Shown piece after piece: positions 35,801-49,000 of a stretch of DNA of 64,000 nt. Where the stretch lies: the NCBI GenBank assembly GCA_009617715.1, contig VTFK01000015.1, positions 1,364,001 to 1,428,000 on the forward strand, written 5' to 3'. The position numbers and the translations under genes are program-made. The DNA is from Plectrocnemia conspersa. Its lineage: Eukaryota; Arthropoda; Insecta; Trichoptera; Polycentropodidae. Numbering within the stretch: position 1 is the stretch's first letter; each line of letters starts with the position of its first letter. The notes beneath the pieces are model-generated. The model saw only the letters and a list, made by a program, of their open reading frames with translations, did no database searches and was not told the origin of the DNA.

Positions 35801-37299
35801 CAAATTCACTACGATTTCTAAATAAACATATCATACTACAACTAACATAAATCGTACAGTTTCTTAAAGAAAATCAAACGTACATAATTATGTTATTTTT
35901 AATATAAATGTATTTAATTAGAAATGTTATAGCAATTATCATTGCTCATAAACTAACAGTTAAAATTGATAAATCGGCGTGAAAGCCGATTTTTTAGGGT
36001 AACGATTTAAATACATTACACTGATGATTTAGAAGTTATTAAATTCATAGATTTGTTTATTTTATGCAAATTGTGCGAAAATAAATTTCTTAAACATTGA
36101 CGGCTCAGCGTTAAGCATGTCAAATGATAAAACGATCGACGTCAACATAGTTTATTGTTGAAACAGTTCTTTTAGGATTAAAAATAAAAAATATATATTA
36201 TAAATATAAAATTTAGCCTAAATACTCTGCGGCTTTACAATAAATAAATAATAATTTAAGTTCAAACATTAAAAGATTTAGGAAAGGTAAAGAAGGGTAA
36301 ATCTGTTGCATCAAACTGTTTTCACAAATTAAATTAACGAGTCATTTATTGCAAATTTAACAGATTTTTTAGAAAAATGATAAAAGAGGAAATACAAAAC
36401 ATTTTTTTATTATTAAACGTCCCAACATATACTTTATACGTATATAATAATATATATATATATATACAAAATTAACTCGACCTTGTTAGGAATATATGGT
36501 TTTAAACATATATCAATAATAATGAAGACTGAAGAAATAATAAATCAAAAAAAAAGTTCAACTGAAACCATTAGCAAATAGTGATACAAATTAAGAAAAT
36601 GAAAAATAGTCTCGTGTTATTTCGTTATTGTTTATTATGATGGTATTAAAATTTTAATTACAAAAAAGCAAATTATTTAAAGATCCTCATAGAGTTCAAT
36701 ATGTTAATTACACCATAAATATTGTTAAATATTTGAACGTGTATTCTTAGCAGGTTCACATACACCTCGTGAGTTATGTGAAACAGTTTCTTCAATTAAT
36801 TCATAAATATTGTAGTCGCATGACATTATTAATATTTTTTTTTGTTTTGACTACATTTCAGTCTGCTTTAACATACTTCTAAACAAAGTGGAAATCGACA
36901 TGTATTGAATCTTAAATAAACGTATATGTCTAAAAAGAAATAATATGTATATCTACAACAGAAAGCATAGATTTTCCTATTAAAATCACCACACTTTAAA
37001 TCACTATATGTCAATAATGCCACTATGGGGCCGACAAATCGTTCTCGAAGAGAATACAAAACACTTAATCTTGTTTTCTGGTAAAATCACACGTTATGAA
37101 TATGCACATTATACTTTATACATATAAATATTTAATAACTTTAACAAAAAGTATGACTGTACACAAAAATCTCAAGGTAATAAAATCAATAGAATTATTA
37201 AATTCTACCACCATTCACAGAGTCGATTGAAAGCCATCTCCGGTTACACGTTTTAGTTTATCGTATTCAATTAATTTCACTTTAACATATTGCCATGGT
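32842..37299. other. Gene-free stretch between SNRNP35 and fs(1)h
   Basis: AT-rich sequence that includes the SNRNP35 3' end, an (AT)n run near 33383-33406, a decayed LINE reverse transcriptase fragment (34313-34620) and, nearest fs(1)h, its likely long 3' UTR. The minus-strand frame 33915-34097 has CxxC-like pairs but no assignable family. Confidence 0.5.
34313..34620 (-). mobile_element. Decayed non-LTR retrotransposon reverse transcriptase fragment
   Basis: On the minus strand one frame reads GVP-stop-GSVIGPYLYLNY followed some 20 codons later by MDDTTLLV. These correspond to the GVPQGS and ADDTTLL motifs of jockey/CR1-like reverse transcriptases. The Gln of GVPQGS has become a stop and the frame breaks upstream. 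This is a dead fragment. Confidence 0.6.
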
Positions 37300-39932
37300 T
37301 TATAATGATTCTTCGAACGCTGCCATTAAGTCGCTTTGCATATTCATGTCTATTTGTCCCGCCATCTATAAAACAAATAAACAAATTATTATACAATACA
37401 TACATGGAGATTATATATACATAGGTTGTTCAAAAAGATTCAAATTATTAAAATAACATATCAAAGCAATACTATATAAACACAGAATCATATATATGCC
37501 ACGGGTAAAATAATAAATATTTATAAAGTGATGATTGTAGTTTTAATAGGCTCTGATGGAAGGTGATATATGAAAAGATTCTCGAACAAAGAGTTCAATT
37601 TGAGATTCAACCGTAAAAACGATTCAAGGATCTGGAGGAAATACAGGTGTAACTTTCGTACATAAATATGTATCTGCAAGTGGTGAAAAGAAGAGTCTCA
37701 TTATCTCGCACTTTTCAAAACAAAATAAAGGCGCATAAAGAACCATGGATTTTGGAGCAGCATTAGTCAGTTGTATCAAATTTCATTAGAGATAGTATAA
37801 ACGAATATTTAACCAATTATTCGAATATTCATATAGTTGAAAATCGGACGAATAATTTGAATAATCGAATTTTCGGTTGAAAACTCTAATGGCAATGCCT
37901 GGAAGTAAAATATTTTTTTGTTCATTATCTGAATGGAGTTTTACAAAAAAATATAGCAGTTAGTCTATGTTAAAACAATATTATGTCAATTATTTTATTA
38001 TTCTATGTTTATAACAAAAAAAAAAAAACATGAGTTATTTAAAAAAACTTTCATACATCATACAAAATAAAAAAATGGTTTTGGTCGTTAATTTCAGCCG
38101 AAACTGAATGTTCACTAAATTTATAAAATTACTTTTAAGTTTTATTTTGTGTATCCGTAAATTTACAGTAAATGTTGATCAAAATGCATAATTTTATACA
38201 ATGGAAAAATATTTTTGTCATACGATAAAGAAAGTCCGACTGATTACTATATTTTACATGACAGAATGAACAACTACAAATATAAATATTTATTGAGCTT
38301 CAATACAAGCAAATTTCCAATACATATATGCTCAGCAATGCAGGTGTTTCAAGTTGCATAGTAAATAACTTGAAAAACTTACTACGCAGTTGTAAGTGAT
38401 TATGTAATTACAAAATTATAACCGAGCCCTAGAAAGTGCACCATTTAAAATAACATCTGTCAATGTAGAACAGAAGTCACAATATGATAGAGCTAATAGC
38501 CCTAAGCCCTTACATATTATCTTTATTATAACGAGTGACAAAATAAATAATTATAAAGATAGGAAAAATGTTTTATTAAAAACTATTATATCTGACATGA
38601 AAGTTCTATTAAAAATCGTTCATATTATACGAAGAATTTGAACTATCTGCTAAATCTATATTTTATTGCAATACAATTTTATTTCTATACCCTATTTGCG
38701 TTAACACAGTCAGTTCGAGAGCTACCATTTCATCATTATTCATAATTGAGAGAGATGGCAAGTTTGGGTTTACGTCCCTACTATTAGTTCTATAGCACAC
38801 AATACGGATATGCATTTGATATACTTATCATTACTCAGATTGATAGATAAATATAGTAATGATTTTAATTTCTATAAATTTGTTCAAAATATAAACATAA
38901 AACCATCTTTCTTAATTATGAATAATGATGAAATTGACAGCTCTCAAACTGACTGTGTTAACGCAAATAGGGTATAGTATTGAATTTTACTAATAAACCC
39001 GCCGGATTAATAAAAGAATTCTATACATACAGCTTCCCGTCGTCTCCTCTCCTGTTCTCTCTGTCGTTGTCTTTCTCGCTCGGCGGCTGCTTTATCTTGG
39101 GCAGGCGACGTTGTCAATAAAGAGGCAGATGCGGGCGAGGGAGCTGGAGGTGTCGCCAAGGGAACGCTGCTCATAGTCGTCGAGACTACAGACTGCGTGC
39201 GTTGATGTGTAATCGCTGGCGGCGATGGAGTGGGTATCGAGACCCTTGTCCCCGGTCCTACGATTTCAGGTCTCTCCGGCATCGACGACAACGTCAATTC
39301 GCCACTAGACATTGGAGTAGCCGATAATTTTCTTCGACTCAAAGATGGCCTATAAGTATAAAAATTTTGCAATGCGCCTCCACAAACAATCACCCGACAT
39401 TCGACACATACCTTGATTTGTCGGGGTCATCTTCGTTGGCGTCTCTTCTTCGTTCGTTTTCCTGCCGTTGACGCTCCTTCTCGGCCTGTTCTTTTTTCTT
39501 CAACTCCAAGAACGCTTGACGATCTTGCTTCTTCTGGGCTTGTTTCTTGAAAGCCTAACATACACAATTATTTAGCGATTTTTAAAATTGAATAACATAT
39601 ATCCAATTTAAAAGTGACACAATCAGATAATACGTTATATAACAAATATCAAGACAGTAGGTTGTGTGACTTTTAAAGAAGTAATGGGATTTAATTTGAA
39701 AATATATACAACAATCACCTGGAATGTATCCATTACTGGTTTAGGTTTCGCTTGCGTTGCAGTTGTGATCATACCACCTTGAGGACTTCCCGCCTGAGCC
39801 AATGACGACCATGAACTTGCATTTTTAACGTTTGCTTCTATCTTTGGTTTAAATACTTGAAACAAATTATTTGACAAATTTTTATGCTCTTGCTGCTGCT
39901 GCTGATGCTGTTGTTGTTGCTGCTGCTGCTGT

Positions 39933-39976
<44 letters not shown>

Positions 39977-40029
39977 CTGCTGTTGTTGCTGCTGCTGCTG
40001 CTGCTGATGTTGCTGCTGCTGCTGTTGTT

Positions 40030-40069
<40 letters not shown>

Positions 40070-43000
40070 ATGGTGTTGTGTCGGTTCAGGCGTGTGTTGA
40101 CTCTTTTTTGTCTATATCATATTTCGATCTTTCAACCATGGAATTATTCATTATGGAAATGCCCATGAGATCTTCGATTGGTTTTGGCGTCAACAATAGT
40201 GGCTTCTCTTCTTTGATCATTGCAGGGGAAGGTATTATGTTCACATACGACTGCGGTTGTTGCATTATCATCGATTGAAGAGACGACGGGACGGGGGTCA
40301 TCGGATCAAATAAGGAAGTGGGTGGCATCACCATATTCGACGATCCCATACTCACTGGATTTATTGTAGTGTTCATTTGCAAGGTATCGTGAATCATTTC
40401 TTGTTTCAAAAATCCATTATGAGATGATATAAAATTGTCAGACTTGTTATTTATGCCCGGTATATCGTTGATCAATCGTAGCTGTGCCATCAGGGCGTTG
40501 TGTTGCATCCCCAGCTCCATAGATGACGGAGTCTGCTTCATCGACAAATCAGACATCATATTATGATTCATTTGTCCCATACTCATTTCGGACACTGGAG
40601 ACTTTATCAGCGACTGTTCGAAACTAGCAAGCGAATGTTCCAAAGGATCAATGTACTGCTGATGATGAGTATTATGCGGTATTTCGGCATTCTTTTTCAT
40701 GCCGTTCTGCTGACTTATAGAATTGTGGTTTGATCTTTGGTTATTTTGATTCATAGGCATCTGATGGTTCGAAGGGACCGCCGCGGGTGTCGACGGCGGC
40801 GGTGGCGGAGACGGATGACTTAGATTAGCCGGAGCAGCAGGCGGAATAATAGGTGGCGGTTGGTGAACAGGTATCGACGGCGGTGTAGGTTTCGCCGGTT
40901 CTTCGGGGAACGTTTGATGCATCGTGGGCGCCGGTTGTACTACACTATGAGTCGCAGTCTGAGTTACGATTTGAGGCGACGGCAGCGTAGTAATTACGTT
41001 TTGAACCGGCGGAGCAGGTGGATTAGCCAAAAGTGCAGCAGTAGGTATAGCCGTGATTATCGGCTGCGTTGGCGCAACCGGAGGTGGCGGCGGTGATGCT
41101 TTTTGCTTTGATACCGCAACGACGGGTTCTTTCTTTAGATGAAGTTGCGGTAAAATCGGAGGTACTTTTGGCTCATTTTGTGGCACCGGAGGCGGTTGTT
41201 TCTAAAAATTAAAGTTACTCTCAAAAACTGATCTGTTTTTTTTAGGTATATTTCTCAACGAAGTGCACTTACAATGTTGATTGAAGGATTTGGCGTTGAA
41301 GACTTTTTTACTTTTTTCTTTTGACCTCTACCAGACCCTAAAAAGCAATATCACACATTAAAATAAAGATAAGCCACTTAATATTTTAACAATCGATAAA
41401 AGTTCCATATTATGGCTTAAAAATAATATAAAAATAGTGTCTTATGTAATGTTATTATAATTAAATATTTCCGTATTTAAAAAAAATATGAAACCTTTAC
41501 AGTATAAGTAAAATTATTATAAAATTCACTCACCACTTGTTCACCCCCAAATTAAAACCGAAACCTAGATCACCTTGCGTTCATATACTTGTAAAATTAA
41601 CTTATTTGATTAAATGGTTAAATGTATTATTCCCATAATTTAAATTTTATGAAACACATTTTCATACATTCGTGATAAAAATGAGTTAAGTAAAATTAAA
41701 ATTGTAGCAATGATAGTGAAAAATACTTATATAAATAAATTCAACAGAAAATGTATTATGTACCGGAAAAAGCTTCCAGAAATTGATGAGGTATGATTTA
41801 TATAATTTGAGTGTATAGATCGCTTTCAATCAATGAACGTTTAAGCGTTACCAATAGCCAGACAATATTACCAGATCTCTTAGTCGAATAGGTTGACAAG
41901 TTTTGGGGTTTGATAGCATTTTGGAATAAAACACAACACAAGGTATGTAAACTACATTTGCATTATTTTATATTTCCCACAAGTATTTACAAAAAATCTT
42001 ATGCTTATAAGAAGTGAATTCTTCAAAATACTCCTTAGTTGCTGCACATTTTGTATCGTTCGCATGAAGAGTTTACAAATTGTTAAAACCTATATAGATA
42101 TGAGTTATTTTCAGTGTTCTTTTACTTTAATTTTTTTGTACTTAGCTGTCAATCACCAATGTGTCATTTAATTATTATCTCTTTACAATATAATATATAT
42201 AATAACAATTTTTATCAGAGAATTTCGGCAAAAAAAAATAATAACTATTATGAGGAATACATATCACTTTGAAATCTAATACATATCTGTATTGTTCAAT
42301 ATAAACCGAAGTGCTACTCTAAGCTGATATTTATCATATAAATAACCATAAGTGTATTAAGAAATAAAACTAAGATGATATATTTATTTCTTTCACACGC
42401 TAATCATATATATTAGTTATATAAATGCATAAATGTACGAATTCGGCTCACGTGTCTCCCGTCCTCCAGCTGTCAGTCGATTTTTCAAGTAGGCGAGGGG
42501 AGATGCCGCAATGTCTTACATCTAAATACAACTTTTTAGGAATAAAGTTGCATTTTGCACGTGTACAATGATCTCGAGTCATGCTTTTTTAACAGGAACA
42601 AAAAAAATACATTTCCTAAATTTAAGACTCAAATACCTATCGACAATACGATTAACTAACGTTTGCAACTGAGAAGATTTTAATATTGCATGACAAATTA
42701 CCGTCGTGCACCATTTGTATCATAAAATAAATTATAAAAAATATATTACGTAAAAAATGTATTTTTAGATAACGACACTAGAAGTACAGTAAAAACAACA
42801 TTTGCTATTTGTTAGTCTACTTAAACGTTTTAAAAACTAAATACAAAAATATAAACTAATATGGCTCTCTTTACAATATTAAATACTTTTGAAGATTGAT
42901 AATTCATAAAATACAGAAAGTGGATATACATAATTTCGACATATATAAAAAAATCAAATAATTAATTTCGTGATTTATGATGACTTTTTTTGATTACGCA

Positions 43001-46000
43001 TTTATTAGGAAGCTTAAAATAAAAGTCGTTCCCATATCGGTTCATCATTTTTAAAACTAAAAGTATATCTCGGACTAGATGGAATATTCTTGATAAACTC
43101 TAAATTAAATATCATTAATTGGCAGTGTCAATTATACATTATTTTGTTACTGTTGAGATTCCACTTTTATAGATCAAAACGAAGATGAAGAAAAAATGCA
43201 ATACAAAACGTGATTAATTACAATTTTCGTCCTTTATAGCCATTATTTTATCATCGCTGATTTGTGCACGCACACCACAAACACACGCATATACACACAT
43301 ATCCTTGTATTTGAGTACTTATAAACTAAATTACAACTTCGACGCAACTAATATATATGAATACTTTCGTTTTAAATACAGAATGAAAAAAAGTAGGCAT
43401 AATATATTTCGATCACAGTATAATTGGTGCTACTATAACGTGCGACTATGGTTTTAAAAGTGTTTTTCACAATGACCACCAATATTTAACCACGGTGAAA
43501 ATCACTGAAAATTTTAGACATTGACGTATCGGTAGTAGCACCATAAAATTTTGCTCACAATGAAGTGTAAACTTTTTTGAATTACATAGTTAATCATCGA
43601 TTACCGTCATTTATAATATAATAATAAATTACCAACGAAGTGCAAACAATGTGTGAAGGAAGGAGGCCAGCTTTTAATCGCAATTTGACGCATTTACTTC
43701 AAAATACGACGAAAGAATAAAATAATAAAATGTACATGTTTTGTGTGAAAAAAATAAATAATAATCGATACTCTATCCGGCAGAAGGAAATCCGATATAA
43801 ACCTTTTCTGCCTTGCAATATATATTTGTATTTATAAAAAATAATAGAAAACTATACATGTCTCACTATACATGACTTTACTTGTTCAGCTCACAAGCGA
43901 TTTTACCGAAAACGGGGAACACTCGACAGAATAGCTCGCAGTTATTATACTCGATCTGTGATTGTATATTTATATATAAAAATAAAACAATAAAATTGTG
44001 ACCGTCCTTACACATTTGTTTGCAATATACATTCATGTCTGCAACCGAATTAACCTAATGTGCAACAACCGATTTGCATAGATTGCAAATTCGTCGAAAA
44101 TCATATATTATGTTATCATTAAAACAAAAACAAAAAACATTCAACCCCAATTTACCACCACGAGCCTTAGTCTAAAATCCAGTATAATGTTAGTTTCAGA
44201 GTATATCTTACATACCTCTCGTGTGAAATAACAGGAGCTTTCTTGAGATATCAACAATACGAAAGCTGCATTGTCATTAAATTTTTAGGAATCGAATTAA
44301 TAGAGATCTGGCATATATATATAATAAATAATTCCACATGGCTATCAGTAGTGGCATATTCATGTATATCATCATACGCATATATAACGGACAGGTACAT
44401 TTCTTTTCTTATATATGAATGAGCACAAGTCAAAACAGAGAACATGATATAGTTTAAAAAAATATGAACGCAAGGTGAAAAGGTTTGTTCGAATAAATAT
44501 GTTTCGTAGATCGATTAATACGCTTTTTAGTCACACATCGCTGAAGAAAAACTTTACGAATCTATAGTTCATTTTTCGAGTATTATTAAATAAAAACTTG
44601 ATATATTTTTAAAGCTGGCCCCTTTTTCGGAACACATTCTGTGCACCCATTTGTACATTATACCTTTAAAAAAATACTATCGAGTCCATAACATAAGAAG
44701 TATATAGATAATAAATACCTTCAGATCTTTGAGCAACTTATTGTACGTGTATGGTTTGAAATAAATAATATATGTGAATTTTTAAAAACTGTACATAATC
44801 CAAATAAAAAAAAGATCATATGCGGTTCATAAAAGTAACATTATAACAATGTTAACGATATTTCGTCGGCCTTCTCTAAAGAGACGTTTTTTGTATGCAT
44901 ATAGGTGTTAACATACTAAATTATATTCTTTTAATTAAACTATATTTACAAGTTCAATAAAAACTTAGTGTTACGCTACTTTGTTCTCAAAAGTACAAAC
45001 ATGAATTATTATTATTTTTTCATTATCAATTATGTAACAGTTAAAAACACACATGACAATTCATTATCAACAATAGATATAGTTTTATTAAGATTTTTTA
45101 TTGGCTCAATAGATGAGAAAAAAGATTTATATATATAAACGAAAAATAAAATAAACTCGAAGAAATAACAACTCACGACAGAAAGTAAGGATTAAACACT
45201 ATTTAACATTTTTTTTCCCAATAAAATAGGTCACAAAACAACTACCGAAAATATACCACTGTTTTTATTTAAATACTAGTGTGTATACGATTAAACGAAA
45301 ACGACGGTAATGATGGATTATTCCATCCTCTTAAAATACAATTTAGACAACTAACGCTTCGACAATGTATTTATTGATTTTATTTTAATATTATAAAAGG
45401 CCTTTAATTGCATCGCGCATATGCACATCGTACACCTAATTAAACTAATTAAAAATTATCTAAATCTTTACATCTATGTTTGTGTAATTAACTTAAATAT
45501 ATATTTTTTTATAAATAGCGATTTCAATATTTATTATAATATATATATATATGTATATATTAATATATAAACATAAAAACGAAAGGACAAAGATTTTTTA
45601 AAAGCATAGCTGTCACATTTTAAAAATTTCACGAATCACTTATATAAAAAGTCAATGCACAAAATGATATCACTGTTCTCGATTGATATAATAATAGTTA
45701 AAAATCGAACTATAGATTTCGATCATCGAAAAAGAAAGTTTTAATACTGGATAATGGAAGTTTTATTTTAAAAAAACGTTTTTGAAGATCATTAAATAAT
45801 CATTTTCAGAGTCCAATTTTGATGATAAATATTTTGTTGTGGTCAAAATCTAACCTGCTTCACTGTCACTCGTATCGGAAGACGAAGAGTCGCTGCTGGA
45901 AGACGAATTCGACGAGTCCGAAGAGCTAGAGCTAGATGTTAACCGGCCGCCGGACGCCACCACCGCTTCTTTAGCGCCTTCTGTCGATTGCGATTAAATT

Positions 46001-49000
46001 CTTAGAGAGCAATTCTTACGAGCATAAGTTACAAAAATATTAATAAGAAATATTGCGTAAATTAAAAAAATTCCATCTGTCACAAATTGACTGGACATAG
46101 AATTTACTATATATTTTCTCTTAAATATTGTGTTTTATTATAAAATTTGCACCTTTTTTCGGTTGCTGTTTCTTATTAGTACCTAACTGAACTGCTACAT
46201 CCTGCAACCTTTTTTCCAACTCTTGCTTTTTCTCCGCCATCTGTTCGTCCTTCGTCTTCCCCGATACTCTTTTATCTATAATTTTATCACAAATCGAATA
46301 AATATCTATCAGCCAAAATTCAAGACAAAAGCGTTGCTCAGATCACTTACGGGTCTTCTTTCTCAGGCAGGATGCCACATAATTTTCTAGTTCGCGAAGC
46401 GTCGAGGCTTTCAAGGTTTCAAAGTCGATTTCTATCTCGTCGGGATTGGAGTCTCGCAACGAAGGCTCTCTCGATTGGATTATGTGAACGACTTTTCCCA
46501 GTTTATCTCCTGTTTTAAAAAAATCACGTTTACATATAAACATAGATAATAACAATACGAACAGATTCTGGAGTAGTTATTTGTGCTCGATGAAGAATTC
46601 ATATTTTGTTAATTGGAAAAAACTCTTTTTTAAGATGACTATTATCATAGTCAAATGCAGAAAACATTGAAAGATATGGAAAAAGTCTACAGCATTTAAA
46701 ACGTGAACTTATTTTGAAATTAGAATCGAAATGCTATTATAAATATTTTAACCACTCTGGTGATGCCCGAGTTAACTCGGATATTTGTATTTAGTGAGTT
46801 CTTATCTCAAAAATCAGCAAATTTTGCAAGAAAATTATCAGTTAATAATTCAATTTGGACGAATATTTTTAAAAAAGTATTGGTAAGAGAGTAAGCGGTT
46901 AATGACTGGAGACAAGTGTGGGTCCTGGCAATTGAAGTAACTAAAGTAACTTTACACAAAAAATGTACAGTCTGTATGGTGGAATAATTAATTTTGAACC
47001 GCTCTTTACCGGTGAGATAGAAAAGAGTCTGCCCTTCTGTGAATTGTAAATAAGCGTATCTGTAGCACGACAAAGTTAATAAAACAATTCAGATATTTTG
47101 TGCCATCAGATTACCAATTTTTCAGATTGACGTAACGGCATTTAGATGGTGAAAAAATAAATGGTACGAAGATGTTATTAATTGTAAGATGTTAAGATAA
47201 CAGCGAGTACTTTAATTCGAAGCTTCCTGAATTAGTGGAGATATCAAAAATTTCACAGAAAGATGAAGATATTTTGGATTAACACTAAATTACTCGTTTC
47301 ATTTAAAAAACGTCTTTTATAAATGAATATTTTACTAACAAACATCAACATAAATGTATAAAAATCTTCACAAAATACGTTGAAAAACGGTCTATTAATA
47401 ATTTTTTTTAAACCCCACATAGACCTGTTTCAAAATGGACCCTGCAGCCCTCACTGGACTTGGCAGGCATCTAGGTCGATGTAACTCTGGCTCCAAGTGA
47501 AATAGGAGCAAGAGTGGGCAATAAGATTATATTGTTAATGTTCGTACCGAACACATATTTGGCTCCATTGTGTAAAAACGTTAACTAAGGTGATGCATCG
47601 TCGCAAGAATTATACATTATGTGAAATTCTGATTACTTTTTTAAATTTTAAAATTAGAGCAATATTTTGTCAATTATTGACGTATAGTATTGATTACATT
47701 AATTGAATTTACCTAAGAAGCTGTAAAAAAAAACAAGTCCAGGATTGATTTGTCTATAAACAAATAATTGGTTGAATGCCGTTTTATTAATTCCTAATAA
47801 AATCGCAGTACGTTGCGATGAAAGCTCGATAATCCCCAGTATCGATCCGACATGATCCATTCTTTTTAATATTTAAAAAAATAAACTCACCCGGTAACTT
47901 GTTGATGTCGAGCGACAACTGTCGTTTTTCATCGTAGGACATGGGTTTGGCGTTGTCTTCCTCTTCGGAGTCTGCCTGCACCGGCGGGGGTTGTTTCTTT
48001 TTGGGCTGAGGTCCCGGCGGCGCTCCTCTGGTCCCGGCGCCTGCGGTGTTCGCCGACGCTTTCGTTCCGCCTCGTTTGTTATTAGGATTCGCAACGTTAG
48101 GAGCCGCCTTGACGTTCCTAGCTGCGACCCCAGCGCCTGAATACAAATATTCTTCAAAATATAAATAGACATATATATTAAGTTATGCAATGCAAATTAT
48201 GTCTCACTTAGATTGTCATTGAAGGAGTTGTTCTTGGTCTGGTAGGGCGTCACGACGCCGGATTTGCCAAGACTGCTTCCGCTGCCGCTGACTTTTTTCT
48301 TCTCTTTCAAAGTCTTTTTCGATTTTTTCTTCTGCTTGGATTCCGCCACTAGCTTTTTCATCTTCTCCTGCATCGCGTGGAGCTAAAATCGAAAGAGATG
48401 GTTGATTAACTATCGTCCGGTCGGGCGTATTCGCAAAGATCTAAAGTTAAAAACAAACTTCTTTTTCAAGAATTTTGAGTTTGTTATTTCTTTCCTCTTC
48501 GGAATTGTCCGTTTCCGAATCGGATTCCGATCCAGACTCCGAGCTGCTGGCCGAGCTCGTCTTGTCGACGCCGATTTCGCCCGGATGCGGATCGTCAGGA
48601 ATTTTAGCATACCTGCAAAAGGAACGACGCGCGTTAGCGGAACGAATGCGGGGTAGGGAATAGGGCGGCAAATAGAAACCTCATTTCGAAGACGTCTTGT
48701 AATTTTCTACCCATGACCACCACGTCGTGATCTTGAGGGTTGTATTTGTAACAATTGGTGAATATCAGTCGGACGTCCGCTGCGAACTCGGCGGCGGTCC
48801 TGTACGCCCGGGAGTCCATCTTCTGTTTGACGGTGTCGAGATCCATGGGCTTCTTGATTATGTCGTGGTAGTCGTGAAGTCCCAGCAGTTCCGCGTCGAC
48901 CGGCTTGTAAAAGGGCCACGCGTATCCCTAGAACGGTCGAAGACGAATTAGCGCGGAACTGTGACGCGATTGCGGATTCGAAGCATCACCACTCACAGAA

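Noticed and set aside
39871..40278. Plus-strand Ala/Val- and Leu-rich frames over the CTG repeats
   Set aside because: They are the antisense of the poly-Gln tract of fs(1)h, whose frame is supported by flanking conserved sequence.
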